Assembly: GCF_003966895.1 (NCBI RefSeq)
Contig: NZ_AP018449.1
Coordinates: forward strand, 2,683,501-2,747,500
Direction of reading: 5' to 3'
Length of the DNA stretch: 64,000 nucleotides
From: Methylomusa anaerophila
Lineage (GTDB): Bacteria; Bacillota; Negativicutes; Sporomusales; Sporomusaceae
A program made the translations under genes and the position numbers. This document shows positions 1 to 7,888 of the stretch, one piece after another; positions within the stretch are counted from its first letter, which is position 1, and each line of letters opens with the position of its first letter. The notes beneath the pieces were generated by a model. It searched no databases. It had not been told where the DNA came from and saw only the letters and a program-made list of their open reading frames with translations.

Positions 1-446
1 ATATGCAACGTGTGGATTTGGCCCTGTTTCTATTTGGAGTTTCAGCACTTACAAGTATTTTTATTGTAGGCTCACTGATTGATCGTTGGTTACGTACCTT
101 GTTACTGGGCAGTATAGCTGCTTTTACAATAGATTCGGTTCTACTTGGAATTAGCGGTGGTAATGCTATTGTGATCTATCTGGGGGTTATTATGTGGGGG
201 CTGACATTTGGTGGTGCCGCGACATTATTGCAGACGGCACTTGCGGAAGCTGTTAAAGATGAGGCCGTTGATATGGTTATGTCAATAAATACAACGGTAT
301 GGAACTTAGCTATTGCGAGTGGTGGCTTAACAGGAGGCATACTTCTAAAAACAATAGGTGCCGGCTCATTTTCATGGGCAATGTTTGTTTTATTACTTTT
401 GGCATTATTCGCAGCACTAAGGTCAAAGAGGCACGGATTTACTTGA
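1..446 (+). CDS. MFS transporter, C-terminal part (5' end outside window)
   Basis: The reading frame is open from the window edge and ends at 446; the first ATG at 3 is probably internal, because only about 147 residues are visible against roughly 400 in a complete major facilitator. The visible part has four to five strongly hydrophobic segments separated by short charged loops, with a glycine-rich stretch (IASGGLTGGILL) typical of a late transmembrane helix of drug-efflux facilitators. It ends in a basic cytoplasmic tail (RSKRHG). A TetR-type regulator follows in the same direction, an arrangement common for efflux pumps and their local repressor, so it may be an exporter controlled by that protein. 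Substrate cannot be told from this part. Confidence 0.75.
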   Translation, partial: MQRVDLALFLFGVSALTSIFIVGSLIDRWLRTLLLGSIAAFTIDSVLLGISGGNAIVIYLGVIMWGLTFGGAATLLQTALAEAVKDEAVDMVMSINTTVWNLAIASGGLTGGILLKTIGAGSFSWAMFVLLLLALFAALRSKRHGFT

Positions 447-498
447 GTCTTGGTTCCGGGCTAGGGTTCTAAAGAGAATGAACGTTTAACGTAATACT

Positions 499-526
499 TG
501 TTTACAGTTTTTTTATTAGTTATAAT
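499..526 (+). promoter_or_regulatory. putative sigma-A promoter of the TetR gene
   Basis: A consensus -10 hexamer TATAAT lies at 521-526 with TTGTTT at 499-504, a 16-base spacer, 31 bases upstream of the TetR start codon. The region is very AT-rich. Confidence 0.45.
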
Positions 527-556
527 ATATACAAACTCAGGAAGGAGGAGCATCTT

Positions 557-1159
557 ATGGTTAAGACGGGACGGCCGCGAGTGTTTGACCGAGATAAAGC
601 GATATTTGATGCAATGATGCTTTTTTGGGAGCAGGGATTTGAATCTACTTCACTTTCGCAGCTTAGAGAAGTTATGGGAAACATTTCGGCAGGCAGTTTT
701 TACACAGCCTTTGAGTCAAAAGAAAAGTTATTCAAAGAAGTAATTGATTTATATACATCTACTTATGGTCAAGTTATGTTAAATCTAACAGACGTTTTAC
801 TTAATCCCGGGAAGGCTATTGAGATGTCATTAAGGCAATCGGCCAAAATGCAAACAGACCGATGTCACCCTTTGGGATGTTTAACTGTGATTTCGGCAAG
901 TACCTGTTCTTTGGAACATATGCATATACGTGATATGCTCAAAGAGCAAAGGGATTTAGTACGGAGTTGGATGTCCAACTGTATACGGCGTGCTGTTGAT
1001 CAGGGGGAACTTCCAGCTTCGACAGATATTAATGTGTTGACGACATTTTTTGTATCCTTTCTGCACGGGATTTCAATTCAAGCAAGAGATGGAGTGCCAT
1101 TCGAGACAATAGACGCAGCGATAACTCAAACTATGAGTATATGGGATAGTCTAAGGTAG
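557..1159 (+). CDS. TetR/AcrR-family transcriptional regulator
   Basis: This 200-residue protein has the TetR fold length. An N-terminal helix-turn-helix domain (about residues 5-62) begins GRPRVFDRDKAI and contains the recognition-helix region ISAGSFYTAFESKEKLF. The remainder is the helical ligand-binding and dimerisation domain, with several cysteines (CHPLGC and STC, about residues 97-116). The start is set by AAGGAGGAG just upstream of ATG 557. It lies 110 bases after the MFS gene on the same strand with its own AT-rich promoter, so it is likely expressed separately and may repress itself and the transporter. The inducer is unknown. Confidence 0.85.
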   Translation: MVKTGRPRVFDRDKAIFDAMMLFWEQGFESTSLSQLREVMGNISAGSFYTAFESKEKLFKEVIDLYTSTYGQVMLNLTDVLLNPGKAIEMSLRQSAKMQTDRCHPLGCLTVISASTCSLEHMHIRDMLKEQRDLVRSWMSNCIRRAVDQGELPASTDINVLTTFFVSFLHGISIQARDGVPFETIDAAITQTMSIWDSLR

Positions 1160-1263
1160 CGCAAAATCCGAAGAGTGAGCCAAAGCTACTCCGAAGGAGA
1201 TTGGGGAAAAGGTTAGGGCCTATTTGTTTCTCAAAGGAACTAAATGGTTACAAGAAGAAACAA

Positions 1264-1303
1264 AGAGAAACTCGATAAACCATTGATTTATCTGAGTTTC
1301 TCT
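1264..1303. repeat. inverted repeat downstream of the TetR gene
   Basis: AGAGAAACTC-GATAAA at 1264-1279 pairs with TTTATC-GAGTTTCTCT at 1287-1303 with one bulged base. There is no T-run, so it may be a regulator site or RNA processing hairpin rather than a classical terminator. Confidence 0.5.
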
Positions 1304-1480
1304 CATGGATGACAAAAGATGCAAAATGCACTTAGCTCATTGCTAAATCGTTAATATGATTACTTTAAACTAATTAAATTGAGATTTGTGTCGATACCCA
1401 GTGAGTTGCGTTGTACATACGATTCGGTAGGGTTCACCCCCACCAGCTAAAACCGGACAGTAAAAATGAACTGCAAAAAA

Positions 1481-1517
1481 AGCTGTTTGCCATGATGCGG
1501 TGAACAGCTCCTTTTTT
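1481..1517 (+). terminator. intrinsic terminator
   Basis: An 11-bp stem (AGCTGTTTGCC with GGTGAACAGCT, two G-U pairs) and a 7-base loop are followed by CCTTTTTTC. Confidence 0.6.
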
Positions 1518-1724
1518 CTTTTGCTGATGTAAGATGTGTTGGTAGTGCAAAAAACTAGGGCGATTGGGGCGATAGTGTGTGCCCTAAACGCCCCGCTTTT
1601 TTCGGGGAGGATTGAATTTTTGTTCTCCTTGCTGCCTGCTAAAAAGAAGGGAGGTGTAGAAGTAAACATAAACGGGACGCAGACAGGTTTGTCGTTCCGT
1701 CGCCAGCAATATCAATGACGGATT

Positions 1725-1755
1725 AAATCCTCACCAAGAGTGAGGGTTTACTTTT
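1725..1755 (+). terminator. possible terminator
   Basis: Stem CCTCAC (1729-1734) / GTGAGG (1740-1745), extended by A-T pairs, then TTTACTTTTG. It lies about 100 bases before the next gene. Confidence 0.4.
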
Positions 1756-1853
1756 GAATCTGCGGAATTTATGATATAATGATCTCGCAGAAAATAAATG
1801 TAAGCAGTAGCTTGATATATTTTAACGAGTATAATTTTGAGGAGGTAGCCTTG

Positions 1854-2033
1854 ATGCAAACATTAAAACAAGAAGCTATTGAGGCAATTTCCAAATTGCC
1901 CGATTCGGCTAGTCTTGAGGAAATTATGTATAGACTGTATGTTATAGACAAAGTGAGAAAGGGCTTAGAAGCTACTGAACGCGGGGAAACGATTTCAGTT
2001 GGTGATATGAAAAAAGAGATTGGTGTATGGTAA
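1854..2033 (+). CDS. antitoxin-like protein of a RelE/ParE toxin pair
   Basis: This 59-residue protein starts at ATG 1854, chosen because GAGGAGGTAG lies 6-14 bases upstream; a longer reading from 1779 lacks such a site. It is largely helical and charged (EAIEAISKLPDSASLEEI at the N-terminus), like the small stability proteins that precede ParE/RelE toxins. The gene overlaps the toxin gene by 7 bases, so the two are probably translationally coupled. The predicted role is to neutralise the toxin and bind their shared promoter. The exact antitoxin family is not recognised; the call rests on size, context and overlap. Confidence 0.7.
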   Translation: MQTLKQEAIEAISKLPDSASLEEIMYRLYVIDKVRKGLEATERGETISVGDMKKEIGVW

Positions 2034-2329
2034 AGTGGTCTATACCGGCTAAACAAGATTTAAAACAAATTCATGATTTTATAGCGCGTGATTCAGACCG
2101 TTATGCCAAGAAAGTTGCAATGGAAATTGTTGATAGATCTGAAGCATTAAGCCATTTTCCTGAGATGGGAAGGAGTATTCCAGAACTCAATGATCCGAGC
2201 ATCAGGGAAATGGTTATTTATTCTTACCGTCTAATTTACAGGGTGTCACTTAATGAAGTGGAAATTTTAGCATTAGTTCATTCAAGAAGAGAACTTACGG
2301 TTGAATCTTTAGATGATTTGAAAAGCTAG
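2027..2329 (+). CDS. RelE/ParE-superfamily toxin
   Basis: This 100-residue protein carries the ParE/RelE signature: VKWSIPAKQDLKQIHDFIARDS near the start reflects the usual beta strand followed by the A-x-x-D-L-x-x-I helix, then FPEMGRSIPEL in the middle and a C-terminal strand ending with LVHSRRELT, where the conserved arginines sit. Members either cleave mRNA at the ribosome or poison gyrase; which applies here cannot be read from sequence. Its start codon ATG 2027 lies inside the antitoxin gene, coupling translation. Confidence 0.85.
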   Translation: MVKWSIPAKQDLKQIHDFIARDSDRYAKKVAMEIVDRSEALSHFPEMGRSIPELNDPSIREMVIYSYRLIYRVSLNEVEILALVHSRRELTVESLDDLKS

Positions 2330-2388
2330 ATTTTATTTGGTGCTTTTTCCATAGTATAAGATGCCATAGTGGGGAGATGATTGACACC

Positions 2389-2637
2389 ATGCCATTTGTA
2401 AGAAAAATTGTTAATAGTAATGTCTTAGCCGGAATTATTGATATTCCTGAAGCTTTACAAAATAAAAGAGTTGAAGTAATTATTTTTTCCTTGGATGACA
2501 ATAGTACAACTGTGAGCCAAATTGGAAAAACAAAAAAAGCAAAAGGTTTTCTGGATAAATACAAAAATACTGCTCTTATCGAGAAAGAATCTGCGGCTTG
2601 GGCAGAGGCGGCGACCGGAAAACATGAACATCGTTGA
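2389..2637 (+). CDS. VapB-like antitoxin of a broken VapBC pair
   Basis: The protein is 82 residues from ATG 2389, which has GGGGAG 12 bases upstream; the alternative ATG 2377 directly abuts that site. The N-terminal half (MPFVRKIVNSNVLAGIIDIP) looks like the strand-rich DNA-binding part of small antitoxins. The C-terminal half is basic and then helical (KAKGFLDKYKN). Its last codons overlap the ATG of a PIN-domain toxin start that runs into a stop after 17 codons, so this antitoxin appears orphaned by loss of its toxin. Confidence 0.65.
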   Translation: MPFVRKIVNSNVLAGIIDIPEALQNKRVEVIIFSLDDNSTTVSQIGKTKKAKGFLDKYKNTALIEKESAAWAEAATGKHEHR

Positions 2638-2677
2638 TGCAAATATTATTTTGCGGGACGAACCCAGGATGGCCTAG
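2624..2677 (+). pseudogene. truncated PIN-domain (VapC-like) toxin start
   Basis: From ATG 2624, overlapping the antitoxin by 14 bases, the frame reads MNIVDANIILR and then DEPRMA before TAG at 2675. MNIVDANIILRY is the canonical beginning of PIN-domain toxins, whose first aspartate (D5 here) is a catalytic metal ligand. A complete PIN toxin would need about 130 residues, so only the first 11 or so are native and the rest has been lost or replaced. Confidence 0.7.
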
Positions 2678-2868
2678 GTTCATTTTAATTATTGGTTTTC
2701 GCCAGTGGAGCGCGTGAATTTTGCGCTCCACTATTACTGTTGCCTCAAATGTCCAGCAATAGACGGTATTTTTTGACCGAAACTTGACGGAAACCCTGAC
2801 CATCGTAACCTCATCATTAGAACGGAAGAGGGGAGAATTATGTTAATTCTCCCAGAATTGCAGTATAT

Positions 2869-2890
2869 GGGGACGCCTGGGGACGTTCGG
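2869..2890. repeat. partial copy of a GGGGACGTTC dispersed repeat
   Basis: GGACGCCTGGGGACGTTC here matches the left arm of the inverted-repeat element at 6521-6630 (GGACACCTGGGGACGTTC). It abuts the tmRNA fragment, suggesting a recombination or insertion scar. Confidence 0.45.
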
Positions 2891-2904
2891 GATACCTGGG
2901 GCCA

Positions 2905-3060
2905 ATTCTCGGAGGGCCGACTGGGAACCTTTATCGAGATAGTACCCGGGCAGCCTGTCTGTGGGCGGCAAGGGCGCGAAACTTAAATCACCAACTGCGC
3001 TCGGAGAAACCCATGCAGTAATACCTTTGGACAGGAGTTCGATTCTCCTCGTCTCCACCA
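2905..3060 (+). ncRNA. ssrA: 3' fragment of tmRNA (ssrA)
   Basis: The 3' end carries the tRNA-like half of tmRNA: T-stem AGGAG / CTCCT around the loop TTCGATT, then the acceptor strand CGTCTCC and encoded ACCA ending at 3060. Immediately upstream, GCTCGGAGAAACCCATGCAG and GCGAAACTTAAATC resemble the last helix and pseudoknot region. The 5' acceptor half, the early helices and the tag-peptide reading frame are missing: from the nearest possible GGGGACG (2879) only about 180 bases are present, against about 350 for a complete molecule. The 5' boundary is therefore approximate. A strong terminator follows. It is probably a displaced integration-site remnant, with an intact ssrA expected elsewhere. 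Confidence 0.75.
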
Positions 3061-3076
3061 GAATTTGGAAATTGAA

Positions 3077-3104
3077 AATACCCGCGAAATTTTCGCGGGT
3101 ATTT
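3077..3104 (+). terminator. terminator of the tmRNA fragment
   Basis: A near-perfect 14-bp palindrome (AAATACCCGCGAAA / TTTCGCGGGTATTT) followed by TGCTTTAT. The core ACCCGCGAA stem recurs at 20065-20090. Confidence 0.7.
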
Positions 3105-3406
3105 TGCTTTATATTAGGAAAAAGTAACTGTGCTAAACCGAATTTTATTATATTTCCGGTAACATGGGCAATCATTAGCAAGAGGGTTGACTGGAATTGT
3201 GGAGATACGGGCAAGATGCTCTTTGATTTATTGAACATCAAGTTTAGTGAGAAAAAAAGTGAAATAGCGAATGTGAATTATTTCATTGTTAGGGGATAAG
3301 CGGGAATAAATGATTCTTCCAATAGGTATATTAAACCTTAGTAAGGTGAATAGATCTTATGTTTTTAATTAGATGTTGATGGTATTACAGAGTAAGGAGA
3401 TAAATC
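3105..3406. other. interval with no recognised gene
   Basis: AT-rich sequence between the tmRNA fragment and the catalase gene. A short open stretch ending at 3299 has no ribosome binding site and no recognisable motif. No clear PerR or OxyR site is visible upstream of the catalase. Confidence 0.4.
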
Positions 3407-5521
3407 ATGGACAAAGAAAATACAATGAGTAATTCGGGAAAACTTACAAAAGAACAGGGCTTAACTCTCAATGGAAACTTACAGGTGGCTGTTGGTGGTG
3501 AGGTACACCAAATAGCCGGTGGCGAACACCCCGCGCTCACTACTAACCAGGGCGTCCCGCTTTCCGATAATCAAAACTCGCTCAGGGCCAACCCGAACGG
3601 CCCTACCCTTGGGGAGGATTTCATTCTTAGAGAGAAAATTACCCATTTTGATCACGAGCGTATTCCGGAACGTGTCGTTCACGCACGAGGGACAGGCGTG
3701 CATGGATTCTTCGAGTTGACCACCTCATTGAAGCAATACACCACCGCCAGGATACTCACCGAGGTAGGTGAGAGGACACCCGTGTTTACTCGTTTCTCTA
3801 CCGTTGCCGGTGGTGCAGGTTCGGTAGATACCCCCCGTGACGTACGTGGATTTGCTGTCAAGTTTTACACTAAGGAGGGCAACTGGGATCTGGTCGGCAA
3901 CAACATTCCGGTTTTCTTCATTCAGGATGCCATTAAATTCCCCGACCTTATTCATGCTGTAAAAATGGAACCCGATCGCGGTTTTCCGCAATCGGCAACC
4001 GCTCACGACACATTCTGGGATTTTATTTCACTCACGCCTGAATCCATGCATATGGTAATGTGGATCATGTCTGATCGCACAATACCACGTTCTTTACGGA
4101 TGATTGAAGGTTTTGGCGTGCATAGTTTCCGGCTGATTAATGATTCAGGCGAATCCACTTTCGTCAAATTCCACTGGCGTCCCAAACTAGGTTTGCAGTC
4201 CACTATTTGGGATGAGACAGTCAAGATTTCCGGTGCGGATCAAGACTTCCACCGGCGCGATATGTTCGACGCCATCACGTCAGGTAATTTTCCTGAATGG
4301 GAATTTGCGGTTCAGCTTTTCACGCAGGCGGAAGCGGACACATTCCCGTTCGATCATCTGGACCCGACTAAGCTGATTCCCGAAGAATTGGTGCCCCTGA
4401 AAGTGATTGGACGCATGGTGCTGGATCGTTGGCCGAACAATTTCTTCGCGGAGACGGAACAGATTGCTTTTTGTCCCTCTCATCTCGTACCAGGTATTGA
4501 TTTTTCCAATGATCCACTGTTGCAGGGCCGTTTATTTTCCTATCATGACACACAGCTTTCGCGTCTGGGTACGCCCAATTTTCACCAGATTCCGATAAAC
4601 GCTCCCAAGTGCCCGTTTTCCAATCAACAACGTGATGGACACATGCAGATGGCGCAACAGGCGGGCCGTGTTGCCTATGATCCCAGTTCCCTGTCCGGTG
4701 AATCGCCACGCGAAACACCGACCAACGGTTTTCATAGTGCTGCGATAACTGAACCAGGCGGAAAAGGCCGCATCCGTGCTGCAAGCTTTGCTGATCACTA
4801 CAGTCAAGCGCGACTGTTTTATATCAGCCAAACAGCGTATGAGCAAGCGCATATCGCTTCAGCTTTGGTGTTTGAGCTTTCCAAGGTTGAACATGTTCAC
4901 GTGCGTGAGGCGATAGTCGGTCATCTGCGACATATTGATGAAGCCCTTGCCCAAAGGGTCGCTGCCGGCCTTGGGTTCAACAAGATTCCTGATGCACCGG
5001 TGGCCGCAAGGCCTGTGCAGGAGATGAAGCCTTCGCCTGCATTGCAGATCATCGGCAAGATGAAAGACACGCTTATGGGGCGTGCGATTGGTATCCTGAT
5101 CGCGAATGGTTCAGACGGTGCTGTAGTCGAGAAGATTAAAAAGGCGGCGACGGGTGCAGGTGCCACCGTGAAGATTGTCTCCCCAAAAGTGGGAGACGTG
5201 AAGCTTGCTGATGGTCTGATGTTGGCTATTGACGGACAACTGGCTGGTTGCCCTTCTGTGTTATTTGATGCAGTTGCTGTTATTCTCTCTGATGAAGGCG
5301 CAAAGGCGCTGTCGATGGAAAGCGCTGCCATCGATTTTGTGCGCGATGCTTTCGGTCATCTCAAGGCAATTGCCGTCGATAAAGAGGGTCAGGCGCTTTT
5401 GAAAATAGCGAATGTGGGACAAGATGCGGGTGTTGTGGACGCTAATAACCAAGAAGCATTTATTGTTGCGGCAAAGACCCGCCAATGGAACCGGGAAAAA
5501 TCCATTCGAACATTGGCGTAA
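3407..5521 (+). CDS. katE: large-subunit heme catalase, KatE/HPII type
   Basis: This 704-residue protein dismutates hydrogen peroxide in the cytoplasm. Its length fits the clade 2 large-subunit catalases, which carry a flavodoxin/DJ-1-like C-terminal domain after the core. The distal heme-pocket histidine is in RVVHARGTG (about H92). [20 protein letters not shown] and [16 protein letters not shown] carry further conserved pocket residues. The proximal tyrosine is in [14 protein letters not shown] (about residue 379). Residues about 545-700 form the extra domain ([20 protein letters not shown]). ATG 3407 follows AAGGAGA. Its base composition looks richer in G+C than the flanking toxin-antitoxin genes, which may indicate acquisition. 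An oxygen-defence enzyme is plausible in an anaerobe. Confidence 0.95.
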   Translation: MDKENTMSNSGKLTKEQGLTLNGNLQVAVGGEVHQIAGGEHPALTTNQGVPLSDNQNSLRANPNGPTLGEDFILREKITHFDHERIPERVVHARGTGVHGFFELTTSLKQYTTARILTEVGERTPVFTRFSTVAGGAGSVDTPRDVRGFAVKFYTKEGNWDLVGNNIPVFFIQDAIKFPDLIHAVKMEPDRGFPQSATAHDTFWDFISLTPESMHMVMWIMSDRTIPRSLRMIEGFGVHSFRLINDSGESTFVKFHWRPKLGLQSTIWDETVKISGADQDFHRRDMFDAITSGNFPEWEFAVQLFTQAEADTFPFDHLDPTKLIPEELVPLKVIGRMVLDRWPNNFFAETEQIAFCPSHLVPGIDFSNDPLLQGRLFSYHDTQLSRLGTPNFHQIPINAPKCPFSNQQRDGHMQMAQQAGRVAYDPSSLSGESPRETPTNGFHSAAITEPGGKGRIRAASFADHYSQARLFYISQTAYEQAHIASALVFELSKVEHVHVREAIVGHLRHIDEALAQRVAAGLGFNKIPDAPVAARPVQEMKPSPALQIIGKMKDTLMGRAIGILIANGSDGAVVEKIKKAATGAGATVKIVSPKVGDVKLADGLMLAIDGQLAGCPSVLFDAVAVILSDEGAKALSMESAAIDFVRDAFGHLKAIAVDKEGQALLKIANVGQDAGVVDANNQEAFIVAAKTRQWNREKSIRTLA

Positions 5522-5596
5522 ATAGAAAGTAGCAATGCCGATGTTAAGTCAAACTATTGACCGAGAGTATTATCTTTTTATATGCTGGTTATGAAT

Positions 5597-5655
5597 CTCC
5601 CCTCCACCTTAAGATATAATGGAAATATTATATCTTAAGGTGGAGGTTTGGTTTT
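5597..5655 (+). promoter_or_regulatory. leader hairpin sequestering a ribosome binding site (copy 1)
   Basis: A perfect 20-bp stem, 5601-5620 pairing with 5627-5646, has the ribosome binding site AAGGTGGAGG as its 3' arm. A second copy with the same arms lies at 10058-10103. Both precede short remnants encoding a CHxCG zinc-ribbon start, so this looks like the translated leader of a small gene family rather than a plain terminator. Confidence 0.5.
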
Positions 5656-5715
5656 ATAAAGGTAATTTGCCATCTGTGTGGATTAAGGCGGTCGCACGGC
5701 GGGTCGATCTCATGA
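5656..5715 (+). pseudogene. remnant of a small CHxCG zinc-ribbon gene (copy 1)
   Basis: Nine bases after GGAGG, codons read (ATA)-KVICHLCGLRRSHGG and stop at 5713-5715. ATA stands where ATG would be expected, and only the first CxxC-like knuckle survives. The second copy at 10111 begins MHVTCHFCGTGF, which is why I read this as a decayed paralogue. Confidence 0.4.
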
Positions 5716-5741
5716 ACTATTCGCTTGTTTGATAAAGAATA

Positions 5742-5771
5742 GCAACATGGACTGCTAGCTGTCCATGTTGC
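5742..5771. terminator. hairpin before the antitoxin gene
   Basis: An 11-bp perfect stem GCAACATGGAC / GTCCATGTTGC with an 8-base loop. It lacks a clear T-run, so its activity as a terminator is uncertain. Confidence 0.4.
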
Positions 5772-5900
5772 GTAAAGTAACTATAATTAGGGCGTTTTCT
5801 TCTGTCATTATTCCATTACCACAGTGTATCTACTTGAATATTTGACACAATAAATGATATAATAATGTCATAATTGAGACATTGTTTGGGGGGTTTTGTT

Positions 5901-6176
5901 ATGAGAGTTCCTGTTGTAAAGCCGATCAAAGAATTACGTGATACAAAGACCATCGCCGCCATTTGTAATGAACAGGGGAGGCCGGTCATTATTACAAATA
6001 ATGGACGGACGCAGCTTGTTATTATTAGTGAAGCTCAATTTGAAGAGTACGAGAATATGAAAGCAAGACTTGATTTGTACGAGAAGTTAGCGGAAGCGGA
6101 AGCGGAGGCGAATACGGGATTTGAAGGACATCGCCTATCCGACGTAGCAAAAAATCTAATGGCAGATTTAATTTGA
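5901..6176 (+). CDS. Phd/YefM-family antitoxin
   Basis: This 91-residue protein starts at ATG 5901, preceded by GGGGGG; an upstream in-frame ATG at 5874 lacks a site. The N-terminal Phd/YefM domain is evident: PVVKPIKELRDTKTIAAICN, then the turn GRPVIITNNGRTQLVIIS and EAQFEEYE. The acidic repetitive C-terminus (KLAEAEAEANTGFEGHR) is the flexible toxin-wrapping part. The toxin gene begins one base after the stop codon. Such antitoxins neutralise the partner and repress the operon. Confidence 0.85.
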   Translation: MRVPVVKPIKELRDTKTIAAICNEQGRPVIITNNGRTQLVIISEAQFEEYENMKARLDLYEKLAEAEAEANTGFEGHRLSDVAKNLMADLI

Positions 6177-6177
6177 T

Positions 6178-6510
6178 ATGACGATGGTTCCCTTTGCGAT
6201 CAAACTGTTGACACCTGCACGGCAGGATTTGTATGAAATCAAGCAATTTATTCAACAAGATCGTCCGCTTACAGCCAGGCGGGTTATGGAAAAAATTTTT
6301 CAGGACATCATAACGCTGGAAACATTGCCAGAGGCGGGTTCAGTGGTTTATGACAAGCGGCTGCAGATGATGGGATATCGATATTGGCCTGTGCTTGACG
6401 GCAAGTACATTGCTTTTTACGTAGCTTACAAAAGTAAAAGGCTTGTACAAATACGGCGCATTTTGTCTGCAAGACAGGATTATTTGCCGATTTTGCGCGG
6501 GAAGCTGTAG
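6178..6510 (+). CDS. RelE/ParE-superfamily toxin
   Basis: This 110-residue protein has the family pattern: IKLLTPARQDLYEIKQFI near the N-terminus, a central LPEAGSVVYD loop, GYRYWPVLDGKYIAFYVAYK (strands) and the C-terminal RRILSARQDYLPIL with conserved arginine residues. It is an mRNA-interferase or gyrase-poison type toxin by homology; the target is not deducible. It immediately follows its Phd-type antitoxin and is probably co-translated. Confidence 0.87.
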   Translation: MTMVPFAIKLLTPARQDLYEIKQFIQQDRPLTARRVMEKIFQDIITLETLPEAGSVVYDKRLQMMGYRYWPVLDGKYIAFYVAYKSKRLVQIRRILSARQDYLPILRGKL

Positions 6511-6520
6511 CAGTATGAAG

Positions 6521-6630
6521 GGACACCTGGGGACGTTCCTGTTTTGTCACATTTGCAAACTCGTTTTGCGATAACCGCCAAGAGGAGGTAGTAAAATATT
6601 GACGGATTAGGAACGTCCCCTAGCGTCCAT
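6521..6630. repeat. inverted-repeat element (REP/MITE-like)
   Basis: GGGGACGTTCCT at 6529-6540 is repeated inverted at 6609-6620, inside longer imperfect arms beginning GGACACC and ending GCGTCC. The 68-base centre contains TTTGCAAACTCGTTTTG, which on the minus strand encodes LSQNEFAN-like codons also found in the XRE gene at 13064-13450. A partial arm occurs at 2869. No transposase is present, so it would be non-autonomous. Confidence 0.45.
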
Positions 6631-6690
6631 TCTTTGTCAACAACCTGACCGGAAGGTGTTATGCTTCGTCCGGTATTGTCTTGCCTAACT

Positions 6691-6921
6691 CTATTCCAAC
6701 GCCTTTTTCAAGATATTCAGCGAAATGCTGTCGTTGATGCTCTCGACAAAAGGAATGTTTGCCGGGGTTACGCTGGCGAGGGTCCAGCGCAGCAGGGCGG
6801 GTGTAAAGTCTTTATCCAGCGCGCCGCGATAGGTGGATAAGACGCAGTATTCGGCGCAAAAACCGCTGATAATGATCGTATCAACACCCAGGCCGCGCAG
6901 TACCGTTTCCAGTTCGGCATA
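6691..6921 (-). pseudogene. C-terminal remnant of an isochorismatase-like cysteine hydrolase
   Basis: Read on the minus strand, the frame begins at the junction near 6921 with YAELETVLRGLGVDTIII and continues SGFCAEYCVLSTYRGALD, the signature around the catalytic cysteine of nicotinamidase/isochorismatase-type hydrolases. It ends after FVESINDSISLNILKKALE at the stop 6691-6693. About 76 of roughly 180 residues remain, with the N-terminal half carrying the catalytic Asp and Lys missing. The break coincides with the broken start of the MORN gene reading the other way. Confidence 0.7.
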
Positions 6922-7888
6922 AGAAGTCGATCATCGGGTTAGTTGCGGCTCTTTTAATCCTGTGCGGGGGCTTTACTGCTGCGAAAATTATCGGCGGTTC
7001 CGCGAAGATAGCCTCTTTGGCCTTTGCTCCGAATGGGACATACGAAGGCGTCGTAAAAGATGGGAAACCAGCCGGGAAGGGGGTAGTCAGTTTCCCCATG
7101 GAAAAAAATACGAAGGCTCTTTTAATGGCTTCGTATTATCAGGCCAGTTCATCTTGACGGACGCTCGCGGCAACCGTTACGAGGGCAGCTTTAACAACGG
7201 CTTGCTTCAAGGGAAAGGCCAATTTACCTCCGGGGATCAAACACAATCCTACGAAGGGAACTTTCTTAATAACATGTACGACGGTCAGGGCATCTTGATA
7301 GACAAGGGCAAGGGAACCTATACCGGGGAATTCAAAAATAGCAGGTTCCATGGCTTCGGAAGATTCACGGCTAACGACGGTTCCATTTACGAAGGTACTT
7401 TTGCCAATGGGATACTGAATGGAGATGGGTCCATAACATATCCAGACGGGAGTAAGTTCAGCGGGAAGTTTGTCAACGGGACACCGGTAGCAAAACCTAT
7501 TTCCATAAGGGACTTTGCAATAAACGGGATATCCTTGGGTAGTCTTTTGGCGGATGCCTCCGCAAAATTGGGGAATCCGCTTTCCGAGAACCGATTGCAA
7601 CAACGGATGAGCATATACCAAATGTCCAACAATGTCGAGATAGTTGCTATGGGCGGAAGGGTTGTACGCCTTACACTGAAGGGAGCAAGCTCCCTCTCGA
7701 CGGCAAGGGGTATTAAAATTGGGGATAATTTAACTAAGGTTAAACTTTTTTATGGGAACGGATATAGAGAGAATCGCTTCCAAAACACCAACAGCATAAA
7801 CTGCGATTTCGGCGATAAAGGAATACGCTTTATAATGGATAGCGCAGACATAGTACAACAAATCGACATCCAGTTTTACACCGGCTGA
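6921..7888 (+). pseudogene. MORN-repeat protein, start lost and frameshifted
   Basis: The C-terminal 260 codons (to 7888) encode MORN repeats such as GNRYEGSFNNGLLQGKG, GTYTGEFKNSRFHGFG and GSIYEGTFANGILNGDG, followed by an unrecognised domain of about 130 residues. The natural N-terminus lies in another frame: from 6921 it reads KKSIIGLVAALLILCGGF (a signal or anchor segment), then NGTYEGVVKDGKPAGKG, the first MORN repeat. The two frames meet at 7098-7108 near an A7 tract, consistent with loss of one base. No ATG precedes KKS; CAT stands there, at the junction with the hydrolase remnant. It may be dead, or translated only from a downstream start. MORN proteins usually act at membranes. Confidence 0.7.

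Larger units (their letters stand above)
1160..1853. other. gene-poor interval with hairpins
   Basis: I see no convincing gene in this roughly 690-base stretch. It holds an inverted repeat at 1264-1303, two terminator-like hairpins (1481-1517 and 1725-1755) and a smaller stem near 1669-1697 (ACGGGACG pairing with CGTTCCGT). Short open frames on both strands lack ribosome binding sites and resemble nothing I know. Confidence 0.5.

Noticed and set aside
1370-1718. Short open frames on both strands
   Set aside because: No ribosome binding sites, low complexity and overlap with terminator hairpins.
2869-2890. GGGGACGTTCGGGAT as the 5' end of a tmRNA
   Set aside because: GGGGACG can pair with the 3' acceptor strand, but the distance to the 3' end is too short for a tmRNA, no tag frame is present, and the same words occur in the repeat at 6521-6630. 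It is more probably that repeat.
2961-3299. 112-codon open frame through the tmRNA fragment
   Set aside because: It runs through the structured RNA and its terminator and has no ribosome binding site.
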